DNA of 64,000 nt from Aquibium oceanicum (GTDB taxonomy: Bacteria; Pseudomonadota; Alphaproteobacteria; Rhizobiales; Rhizobiaceae): the NCBI RefSeq assembly GCF_001889605.1, contig NZ_CP018171.1:3184501-3248500 (forward strand). The letters run 5' to 3'. A program made the translations under genes and the position numbers. Below are positions 50,296-57,796 of this stretch, piece by piece (position 1 is the stretch's first letter; each line of letters opens with the position of its first letter). The notes below the pieces were generated by a model. The model made no database searches. It was given only the letters and a program-made list of their open reading frames with translations, and was not told the DNA's origin.

Positions 50296-50306
50296 TTTAA
50301 TGGGCC

Positions 50307-50747
50307 ATGTCAAAAGGTCAATCCCCGAGTTTTGCTACGACGCTGGAGGTTCGCGACGCGTGCCTGTGCCTGCACGTGCAGCGCGCCGCGCGCTCTTTGG
50401 CGCGGCTTTTCGACGAGGCGTTCCGGCCCGTCGGCCTCACCAACGGCCAGTTCTCGCTCCTGATGTCGCTAAACCGCCCGGGCCCCGCCCGCATGCGCGA
50501 GGTCGCAGCCCTGCTCGCCATGGACCGCACGACGCTCACGGCGGCGCTGAAGACGCTGGAGCGGCGCGGCCTGCTCGCGGTCGACGTCGATCCCGAAGAC
50601 CGCCGCGGCCGCCTCCTCACCCTGACCGACACCGGCCGCGAGACGCTTGTCCGCGCCGTCCCGATCTGGCGGGAAAAGCACGCCGAACTGGAAGAAGGCA
50701 TCGCCGATCCGCACGGCCTGCGAGCGGCGCTGCTGGGGATTTCGTAA
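50307..50747 (+). CDS. MarR-family transcriptional regulator
   Basis: The product is 146 aa. The winged HTH includes GLTNGQFSLLMSLNRPGPA, VAALLAMDRTTLTAALKTLE and the wing DPEDRRGRLLTLTDTG. The size is standard. The ATG lies just behind the operator palindrome. It is divergent from the BNR/MoaD-like pair and convergent with the nitroreductase. The ligand is unknown; Cys residues near the N-terminus (DACLCLHVQ) could make it redox-sensitive. Confidence 0.92.
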   Translation: MSKGQSPSFATTLEVRDACLCLHVQRAARSLARLFDEAFRPVGLTNGQFSLLMSLNRPGPARMREVAALLAMDRTTLTAALKTLERRGLLAVDVDPEDRRGRLLTLTDTGRETLVRAVPIWREKHAELEEGIADPHGLRAALLGIS

Positions 50748-50816
50748 GAGTGTTGGCGGCGGCGCGATGGGCTAAGCTTGGATCCCGCATATGCAAAGCC
50801 ACGGGCCTCGCCCCCC

Positions 50817-51527
50817 TCACTTCACGAACGTGACGAACTCCTCCAGCGGCACCCGCTCCGTGCGCAGCCTGTTCTCCGGCTTCGAGGTGTCCTCGTAGCC
50901 CAGCGCCATGCCGCAGGTGACGATCTCTTCGTCGGGGATGCCGAGCACCGGCCGGATCTGCCGGTGATAGGGCGCGAATGCCGCCTGCGGGCAGGTGTGC
51001 AGCCCCCTGCCCCGCGCCGCGATCATGATCGACTGCAAAAACATGCCGTGGTCGATCCACGAGCCATGGTTCAGCCGGCGGTCGATGGTGAAGATCATGC
51101 CCACCGGCGCGTCGAAGAACACGAAGTTGCGGTCGTGCTGGGCGCGCATCTGGTCGACGTCGCGCTTGCCGATGCCGAGCGCGCCGTAGAGCGCGAAACC
51201 CACCGCGCGGCGCCGCGCGTAATATGGCTCGAAGAACTGGTCGGGATAATACTTGTACTCGTCCCATTTGGCCTTTTCGGCGCGGATGCCGGAATTCATC
51301 ACCGCGTCGGTGATCTCCTGCTTCTTGGCGCCGGAAAACACCCAGACCTTCCACGGCTGCATGTTGGTGCCCGACGGCGCGCGGCTCGCCACCTGCAGGA
51401 TGTCCCTCACCACCGCCTCGTCCACCGGATCGGGCAAGAAAGCCCGCACGGAACGGCGCGAAGTGATCGCTTCGTCGACGATGTCGGCCTCGTCGATCGT
51501 CTCTTTCCGCTTGTCTGGAGCCAGCAT
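50817..51527 (-). CDS. Nitroreductase family protein
   Basis: The product is 236 aa. The FMN-binding head is ITSRRSVRAFLPDPVDE, with SRAPSGTNMQPWKVWVF; the C-terminal part has TCPQAAFAPYHRQIR and EEIVTCGMALGYED. These are typical of NAD(P)H-dependent flavin nitroreductases. ATG 51527 was chosen; GTG two codons upstream is possible. It is divergent from the XRE-cupin regulator (186 bases between). Physiological substrate unknown. Confidence 0.9.
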   Translation of the reverse strand: MLAPDKRKETIDEADIVDEAITSRRSVRAFLPDPVDEAVVRDILQVASRAPSGTNMQPWKVWVFSGAKKQEITDAVMNSGIRAEKAKWDEYKYYPDQFFEPYYARRRAVGFALYGALGIGKRDVDQMRAQHDRNFVFFDAPVGMIFTIDRRLNHGSWIDHGMFLQSIMIAARGRGLHTCPQAAFAPYHRQIRPVLGIPDEEIVTCGMALGYEDTSKPENRLRTERVPLEEFVTFVK

Positions 51528-51677
51528 GGGCACGTCCCTCTTCGACGCGACCTCCTTTGCACATCGGAAGCGATTGGTCCAATCACGGACGACGTGCGGG
51601 CACAGGAGGCGGATTCGGGCGCCGGTCCGGCATGGCCTCCGAAAAACAGCTTGAAACTTCCCTCGCGCCGCGTTTGA

Positions 51678-51700
51678 TGAAAATACTGAGGATTTTTTCA
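51678..51700. promoter_or_regulatory. Candidate operator before the XRE-cupin gene
   Basis: TGAAAAT and ATTTTTTCA flank a short centre (51678-51700), an AT-rich dyad in GC-rich surroundings, ending 13 bases before the regulator ATG. Cupin-XRE regulators such as PuuR bind sites of this type close to their own promoters. Candidate only. Confidence 0.4.
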
Positions 51701-51713
51701 TGGAGACGCCAGC

Positions 51714-52280
51714 ATGCCGGGCCCAACCGGTGACGTGCTTCTGGCGGGAGACCTGCGCGCCCTGCGCAAGGCGCGCCGGATGACGCTCGCCGATCTCGGC
51801 GCGCGGCTCGACCGCTCGGTGGGCTGGCTGAGCCAGGTCGAGCGCGGCCTGTCCGATCCCTCCGTCGAGGACCTGAAGCGCCTGGCGCAGGCCTTCGGCG
51901 TGCCGCTCGGCCTGTTCTTCCGCCACGAGGCGCCACACGAGCGCGAAATGGGCGTCGTGGTGCGCGCCGGCCGCCGCCGCTCGCTCGGTTCCAGCGAGAG
52001 CGGCCTCACGGAGGAACTCCTCTCCCCCGATCTCGGCGGCAGCTTCGAGCTGGTGCGGTCCGAATTCGCCCCCGGCGCGCGCCTGTCCGAACCCGCCCTG
52101 CGGCAGACCGAGGAAGCCGGCTACGTCGCCTCCGGCCGCTTCGACGTCGAGATCGACGGCACCTGGCACGAACTCGGACCCGGCGACAGTTTCCGCTTCA
52201 GGCAAAAACCCTTCCGCTGGCGCAATCCGGGCCTCGAGCCCGCGGTCGTCATCTGGGCGATCTCGCCGCCGGTCTATTGA
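51714..52280 (+). CDS. XRE-family regulator with cupin domain
   Basis: The product is 188 aa. The N-terminal HTH (about 10-65) has LRALRKARRMTLADLGARL and VGWLSQVERGLSDPSVEDL. The C-terminal cupin has GYVASGRFDVEIDGTWHELG and DSFRFRQKPFRWRNPG. Such PuuR/MsrI-like regulators often stand before amine oxidase genes and sense a polyamine or related metabolite. It is 43 bases before the DMGDH-like gene and probably regulates the 52.3-60.3 kb operon. Confidence 0.92.
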   Translation: MPGPTGDVLLAGDLRALRKARRMTLADLGARLDRSVGWLSQVERGLSDPSVEDLKRLAQAFGVPLGLFFRHEAPHEREMGVVVRAGRRRSLGSSESGLTEELLSPDLGGSFELVRSEFAPGARLSEPALRQTEEAGYVASGRFDVEIDGTWHELGPGDSFRFRQKPFRWRNPGLEPAVVIWAISPPVY

Positions 52281-52323
52281 GCCAAACCGATGCAACGACG
52301 CTTCCCCTTCAAGGACGAACGCC

Positions 52324-54777
52324 ATGGCTGACCTGCCCTCCCACGCCCGCGTGGTCATCATCGGCGGCGGCGCCGTCGGCGTCTCCTCGCTCTACCATCT
52401 GGCCAAGGCCGGCTGGACCGACTGCGTGCTCCTGGAAAAGAACGAGCTCACCTCCGGCTCGACCTGGCATGCCGCCGGCAACGTCCCGACCTTCTCCTCC
52501 TCCTGGTCGGTCATGAACATGCAGCGCTATTCGGCCGGGCTCTACCGGGGGCTGGCCCAGGCCGTCGACTATCCGATGAACTACCACGTCACCGGCTCGA
52601 TCCGCCTCGCCCACACGGCCGAGCGCATGCAGGAGTTCCAGCGCGTGCGCGGCATGGGCCGCTACCAGGGCATGGACATCGACATCCTCGGCCCGGACGA
52701 GATCCGCCGGCACTACCCCTTCATCGAGACCCACGACCTCAAGGGTGCGCTCTACGATCCGGCCGACGGCGACATCGATCCCGCCCAGCTCACCCAGGCG
52801 CTGGCCAAGGGCGCGCGCGACATGGGCGCCACCATCGTCCGCTTCTGTCCCGTCACCGGCGTGCGCCGCGACGGCACGGAATGGGTGGTCTCCACGCCGA
52901 AGGGCGAGATCCGCTGCGAGAAGGTCGTCAACGCCGCCGGCTACCGCGCCGCGGAGGTCGGAAAGATGTTCGGCCGCGACGTGCCGATGATGGTGATGAG
53001 CCACCAGTACATCCTGTTCGAGGAAATCCCCGAACTCGCCGCCTGGAGCCGCGAGGCCGGCCGCAAGCTGCCGCTGCTGCGCGACGTCGACGTCTCCTAT
53101 TATCTCCGCCAGGAGAAGAACGGCATGAACCTCGGCCCCTACGAGCGCAACTGCCGCGCCCACTGGACGGGCGCCGACGACCCGATGCCCGACGATTTCT
53201 CCTTCCAGCTCTTCGCCGACGATCTCGATCGCCTGGAAGCCTATCTGGAAGACGCCGTCGCCCGCGTGCCGATCCTCGGCACGGCCGGTCTCTCCAAGGT
53301 GATCAACGGCCCCATCCCCTATGCCCCCGACGGCAACCCGCTGATCGGCCCGATGCCGGGCGTGCCCGATGCCTTCGAGGCCTGCGTCTTCACCTTCGGC
53401 ATCGCCCAGGCCGGCGGCGCCGGCAAGGTGCTGGCCGAATGGGTCACCGAGGGCGCGACCGAGTGGGACATGTGGTCCTGCGATCCGCGCCGCTTCACCG
53501 CCTTCGCCTCCGCCCCCGACTATGCGGTCGCCAAGGGCGTGGAGATCTACGGCCACGAATACGCCATCCACTTCCCGCGCCATTCCTGGCCGGCGGGTCG
53601 CAATCGCAAGTTGTCGCCGATCCACGACCGGATCGCCGCGCTCGGCGCGCAATTCGGCGCCTACAACGGCTGGGAGCGCGCCAACTGGTACGCCCAACCC
53701 GGCGACGACACCTCCGAGGAAGCCACCCAGACCTTCCGTCGCGATGGACCGTGGCAAAAGCGCATCCGCGAGGAGTGCCTTGCCGTGCGCGACGCGGCCG
53801 GCATTCTCGACCTGCCGGGCTTCTCGCGCTTCCGCCTCCAGGGACCCGGCGCGGGCGAATGGCTGTCGACGCTGATCACCGGCGCCGTGCCGAAACCCGG
53901 CCGCATCGGGCTCGCCTATTTCGCCGACGACAAGGGTCGCATCGTCACCGAAATGTCGGTGATGGCGCTGGCCGAGGACTTCTTCTTCCTCATCACCGCC
54001 GCTGTCGCGCAGTGGCACGATTTCGAGTGGCTGGCGAAGAAACTCCCGCAAGGGACTCCAATCACGCTGAAAGACGTCACCGAGGATTTTGCGTGCCAGA
54101 TCCTCACCGGCCCGAATTCCCGCGCCATCCTGGCCGACGTCTCGAACGCCGACCTGACGAAGCCCTGGCTCACCCACCAGTCCTGCCAGATCGCCGGCCG
54201 CTGGCTCCAGCTGGTCCGCGTCTCCTTCGCCGGAGAACTCGGCTGGGAACTCCACAGCAAGGTCGAGGATACCGCCGCGATCTTCGACGCCGTGTGGCAG
54301 GCCGGCCAGGCGCACGGGCTGAAACCCTTCGGCATGTTCGCGCTGGATTCGCTGCGGCTCGAAAAGGCCTATCGCGCCTGGAAGGGCGACCTCTCGACCG
54401 ACTACACCATCCTCCAGGGCGGGCTCGAACGCTTCGTGAAATGGGACAAGCCCGACTTCACGGGCAAGGCCGCCCTGCTTTCCGAAATGCAGCAGGGCGC
54501 GGCCAAGCGCTTCGCCACGCTCGTCGTGGACCAGCCCGGCGACTGCGACGCGCCCTACATGTCGACGCTCTGGCACGACGGGAAGATCGTCGGCGAGACG
54601 ACGTCAGGAGGCTGGGGCCACAGGGTGGACAAATCCATCGCGCTCGGCATGCTGCGCGCCGACCTCGCCGCGCCGGGCACCCGCGTCGAGATCGAGATCT
54701 TCGGCGACCGCTTCTCCGCGACGGTTCAGGAAGACGGGCCGCTTTGGGACCCGGCGAACGAGAGGCTGCGCGCGTGA
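52324..54777 (+). CDS. DMGDH-like FAD oxidoreductase with GcvT-fold domain, copy 2
   Basis: The product is 817 aa. The FAD motif is VVIIGGGAVGVSSLYHLAKA, the covalent-FAD His is in GSTWHAAGN, and a middle domain contains NGPIPYAPDGNPLIGPMPG. The C-terminal GcvT-like folate-binding part has AAGILDLPGFSRFRLQGPG and RVSFAGELGWELHSK. The family takes dimethylglycine or sarcosine. AAGGA lies upstream. The stop overlaps the HAD gene (GTGA), so it is part of an operon of four overlapping genes up to 57551. Confidence 0.93.
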   Translation: MADLPSHARVVIIGGGAVGVSSLYHLAKAGWTDCVLLEKNELTSGSTWHAAGNVPTFSSSWSVMNMQRYSAGLYRGLAQAVDYPMNYHVTGSIRLAHTAERMQEFQRVRGMGRYQGMDIDILGPDEIRRHYPFIETHDLKGALYDPADGDIDPAQLTQALAKGARDMGATIVRFCPVTGVRRDGTEWVVSTPKGEIRCEKVVNAAGYRAAEVGKMFGRDVPMMVMSHQYILFEEIPELAAWSREAGRKLPLLRDVDVSYYLRQEKNGMNLGPYERNCRAHWTGADDPMPDDFSFQLFADDLDRLEAYLEDAVARVPILGTAGLSKVINGPIPYAPDGNPLIGPMPGVPDAFEACVFTFGIAQAGGAGKVLAEWVTEGATEWDMWSCDPRRFTAFASAPDYAVAKGVEIYGHEYAIHFPRHSWPAGRNRKLSPIHDRIAALGAQFGAYNGWERANWYAQPGDDTSEEATQTFRRDGPWQKRIREECLAVRDAAGILDLPGFSRFRLQGPGAGEWLSTLITGAVPKPGRIGLAYFADDKGRIVTEMSVMALAEDFFFLITAAVAQWHDFEWLAKKLPQGTPITLKDVTEDFACQILTGPNSRAILADVSNADLTKPWLTHQSCQIAGRWLQLVRVSFAGELGWELHSKVEDTAAIFDAVWQAGQAHGLKPFGMFALDSLRLEKAYRAWKGDLSTDYTILQGGLERFVKWDKPDFTGKAALLSEMQQGAAKRFATLVVDQPGDCDAPYMSTLWHDGKIVGETTSGGWGHRVDKSIALGMLRADLAAPGTRVEIEIFGDRFSATVQEDGPLWDPANERLRA

Positions 54778-55466
54778 CCCTGCCCTTTCCCGACGAGAGC
54801 TTCGGCGCCTTCCTGTTCGACATGGATGGCACGATCCTCAACTCTATCGCCGCTGCCGAACGGGTCTGGTCGATCTGGGCCACGAGACACGGCATCGACG
54901 TCGCCGCATTCCTGCCGACCATCCACGGCAAGCGCGCGATCGAGACGATCGGGCAGCTGAATCTGCCGGACATCGACCTCGTCGCCGAAGCGGAGGCGCT
55001 CGCGCAAGCCGAGATCGACGATGTCGAGGGGGTGGTGTCGATCGCGGGAGCGGCCGCCTTTCTGGCCGCCCTGCCCGCCGACCGCTGGGCGATCGTCACC
55101 TCCGCGCCGCGCCGGCTCGCGCTTCGACGGCTGCAAGCCGCGGGCCTTCCCGTCCCGCCCCTGATGATCACCGGCGAGGATGTCAGTCGTGGCAAGCCAG
55201 CACCCGACTGCTTCCTGCTAGCCGCAGAACGGCTCGGCCAGGCGGTTGGCGACTGCCTCGTCTTCGAGGACGCACCGGCCGGCATCCAGGCCGCCGAGGC
55301 CGCCGGCGCGCGGGTCGTCGTCGTCACCGCGACACACATGCACCGGCTGGAGACGTCCCATCCGATGATCGCTGGATACGGCGATGTCACGCCCCTGCTC
55401 GACGGGCGCGGACGGTTGGTGATCGCTGGCAACACCTTATCCACGGACGGAAGGAACCGGGTGTGA
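54774..55466 (+). CDS. HAD-superfamily phosphatase (sugar-phosphatase type)
   Basis: The product is 230 aa from GTG. Motif I is FLFDMDGTILNS, motif II is in AIVTSAPRRLAL, motif III Lys in EDVSRGKPAPDCF and motif IV is VFEDAPAGIQAAEAAG, typical of beta-phosphoglucomutase-like phosphatases. Both ends overlap neighbours by GTGA, so it is translationally coupled in the methylated-amine operon. Its role there is unclear; repair of a damaged metabolite is one idea. Confidence 0.9.
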   Translation: MTLPFPDESFGAFLFDMDGTILNSIAAAERVWSIWATRHGIDVAAFLPTIHGKRAIETIGQLNLPDIDLVAEAEALAQAEIDDVEGVVSIAGAAAFLAALPADRWAIVTSAPRRLALRRLQAAGLPVPPLMITGEDVSRGKPAPDCFLLAAERLGQAVGDCLVFEDAPAGIQAAEAAGARVVVVTATHMHRLETSHPMIAGYGDVTPLLDGRGRLVIAGNTLSTDGRNRV

Positions 55467-56368
55467 CCTCCATCATCCTAACCGACGGCGGCATGGGCCA
55501 GGAACTGCTGCGCCGCTCCGGTGCCGAGCCCACGCCGCTTTGGTCGGCGAAAGTCCTCATGGAAGAACCCGCCCTCGTGCGCGATCTCCACGCCCATTTC
55601 ATCCGCGCCGGCGCGCGTGTCGTCACCATCAACAGCTATGCAGCAACCCCCGAACGCTTGGAGCGTGAAGGCGTCGGCGACATGTTCGAAACGCTGCAGC
55701 AGCGCGCCATCGACCTCGCATATGAGGCGCGCGATGCGGTCGGCACGGACTGCGCCGTCGCCGGCTGCCTGCCGCCGCTGTTCGGCTCGTACCAGCCGGA
55801 ATTGCGGCGGCCCTTCGACGAGACGCTAGCCATCTATCGGCGCATCGTCGCCCGGCAGGCGGAGCACGTCGACCTCATCCTGTGCGAGACCATGGCCTCC
55901 GCCGAGGAAGGGCTCGCCGCCGCCATCGCCGCCTGCGAGAGCGGCAAGCCGGTCTGGCTGTCGTGGACGCTCGCCGACCACGGTGCGCCGCGGCTGAGAA
56001 GCGGCGATACGATCGCGGAGGCAGCGCAGGCCGTCGCGCACCTGACCCTCGCCGCCCGCATGGTCAATTGCAGCTGGCCGGAAGCGGTGGACCGCGCGAT
56101 GCCCGAACTCTCGGGCCTTGGCGGGGCGGTCGGCGCCTACGCCAACGGCTTCACCGCCATCGAGCCGCTGAAGCTCGGCGGCACGGTGGCCGACCTCGAG
56201 GCGCGCACGGACCTCGGCCCGGATACCTACGCCGATTTCGCGCTCGGCTGGATCAGGAAGGGCGCGACGATCGTCGGCGGCTGCTGCGAAGTCGGCCCGC
56301 AACATATCGCGCGGCTGCGCGACAGGCTGGCCGAGGCCGGCCACCAGATCGGAGGATTTCATGCCTAG
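55463..56368 (+). CDS. Homocysteine S-methyltransferase family protein (BHMT-like)
   Basis: The product is 301 aa from GTG. The TIM barrel begins ILTDGGMGQELLRR; zinc ligands are seen as Cys in RMVNCSWPEA and the pair in IVGGCCEVGPQHI. The family moves methyl from betaine, S-methylmethionine or SAM to homocysteine. Between two DMGDH-like genes, a betaine-type donor would make dimethylglycine, the substrate of its neighbours. Attractive but unproven. It overlaps the HAD and aminotransferase genes. Confidence 0.9.
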   Translation: MTSIILTDGGMGQELLRRSGAEPTPLWSAKVLMEEPALVRDLHAHFIRAGARVVTINSYAATPERLEREGVGDMFETLQQRAIDLAYEARDAVGTDCAVAGCLPPLFGSYQPELRRPFDETLAIYRRIVARQAEHVDLILCETMASAEEGLAAAIAACESGKPVWLSWTLADHGAPRLRSGDTIAEAAQAVAHLTLAARMVNCSWPEAVDRAMPELSGLGGAVGAYANGFTAIEPLKLGGTVADLEARTDLGPDTYADFALGWIRKGATIVGGCCEVGPQHIARLRDRLAEAGHQIGGFHA

Positions 56369-57551
56369 CCCCTCCTCCCGCCTCACCGGCATCATCCCCT
56401 CCGGCAAGGACGGCTGGGAGCTGCACTTCGCCGCCATGATGCGAAGACAGGCCGGCGAGGACATCATGATGCTCTCCGTCGGCGACCACGACTTCGACAC
56501 GCCGCAGGCGACCGTCGATGCCTGCGTGGCGGCCGTGAAGGCGGGCTATCACCATTACACGCAGCTTCCGGGCCTGCCGCGGCTGCGCGCGGCGATGGCG
56601 AAAATCTCGACGCGCTGCACCGGTGTCGAGACGGCGTCCAGCGAAGTCATCGCCACCCCCGGCGGCCAGCTGGCGCTCTACGCCGCCGTCCAGGCGACGA
56701 TGGATCCCGGCGACCACGCGATCATGGTCTCCCCCTACTACGCCACCTATCCCGGTACCTTCCGCGCCGCCGGCGCCTCATTCACCATCGTCGAGGCAAA
56801 GGCGGAAAACGGCTTCCAGCCCGCCGCCGCCGACATCGAGGCCGCCGTCGGGCCGAAGACCCGCGCGATCCTCATCAACACGCCCAACAACCCGACGGGC
56901 GCGGCCTATACGCGCGCGTGCCTGGAAGGCATCGCCGACATCTGCCGCCGCCATGATCTCTGGCTCCTCTCGGACGAGGTCTACTGGACCCTGCCGGGTG
57001 CCGCCGGCCACCTCTCGCCCCGCGCCCTGCCCGGCATGGCCGAACGCACGCTTGTCATCAACTCCATGTCCAAGAGCCACGGCATGACCGGCTGGCGCAT
57101 TGGCTGGCTGACCGGCCCGGCCGACATGGTCGCGCTCTTGGTCAGCCTCAACCTCGTCACCACCTACGGGCTGACCGACTTCGTCAGCCGCGCCGCAATC
57201 GAGGCGCTGGAGAACGACTACGGCGTGGCCGAGATCGCCGACACCTACGGCCGCCGCCGCGAGGCCTTCCTCGCCGAGGTGCGCGGCATGAACGGCATCC
57301 GCGTGCGCGGCTCCGAGGGCGGCATGTACGTCATGCTCGACGTCTCCGCCATCGAGCCCGACTGCGAGGCCTTCGCCTGGGCCTTCCTCGAACGCGAGAA
57401 GGTCGCCGTGATGCCCGGATCGAGCTTCGGCGACGCCGCCCGCGGCCACATCCGCATCAGCCTGTGCCAACCCGAACCCGTTCTGGCCGACGCCGCCGCC
57501 CGCCTCCGCCGCTTCGCGGCGGGCTATACCGGGCAGCGCGAGCGGGCGTGA
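56361..57551 (+). CDS. Class I/II PLP aminotransferase
   Basis: The product is 396 aa. Motifs: VIATPGGQLALYAAVQ, ILINTPNNPTGAAYTRACLE, DEVYWTLPG and the PLP Lys in NSMSKSHGMTGWRIGWL. This is the aspartate/aromatic aminotransferase fold. GGAGG lies seven bases upstream of the ATG, inside the preceding gene. It is last in the overlapping run. Substrate unknown; a role with a glycine- or methylated-amino-acid derivative fits the context. Confidence 0.9.
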   Translation: MPSPSSRLTGIIPSGKDGWELHFAAMMRRQAGEDIMMLSVGDHDFDTPQATVDACVAAVKAGYHHYTQLPGLPRLRAAMAKISTRCTGVETASSEVIATPGGQLALYAAVQATMDPGDHAIMVSPYYATYPGTFRAAGASFTIVEAKAENGFQPAAADIEAAVGPKTRAILINTPNNPTGAAYTRACLEGIADICRRHDLWLLSDEVYWTLPGAAGHLSPRALPGMAERTLVINSMSKSHGMTGWRIGWLTGPADMVALLVSLNLVTTYGLTDFVSRAAIEALENDYGVAEIADTYGRRREAFLAEVRGMNGIRVRGSEGGMYVMLDVSAIEPDCEAFAWAFLEREKVAVMPGSSFGDAARGHIRISLCQPEPVLADAAARLRRFAAGYTGQRERA

Positions 57552-57585
57552 TGGGTTTCCTCTTGACGCCGCTATCGCGTCGGAA

Positions 57586-57726
57586 CCCCCACCCCTGCCC
57601 CTCCCCTCAAGGGGGAGGGAGACGCTGCATCTGCCGCATCCGACAGATTGGCCAAGCGTCTACCGCAGGCAACGCTTCCGCGATCCAGTCCCCCTCCCCC
57701 TTGAGGGGAGGGGCTAGGGGTGGGGG
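57586..57726. repeat. Palindromic intergenic element
   Basis: Two arms of about 36 bases (57586-57620 and 57690-57726) are inverted and nearly identical, each with CCCCTCCCCTCAAGGGGGAG in one orientation. Inner GACGCT/AGCGTC (57621 and 57655) could extend the stem. Similar C-rich palindromes are common between genes in Rhizobiales. It may also act as a transcription or RNA-stability hairpin between the aminotransferase and the third DMGDH-like gene. Confidence 0.8.
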
Positions 57727-57796
57727 TACCCTCCACCAGTCCGATTTCGGGTAAGGACGAGCTGGCCTTCCCGTCCGTCAACATGGAGCCTTCCGC

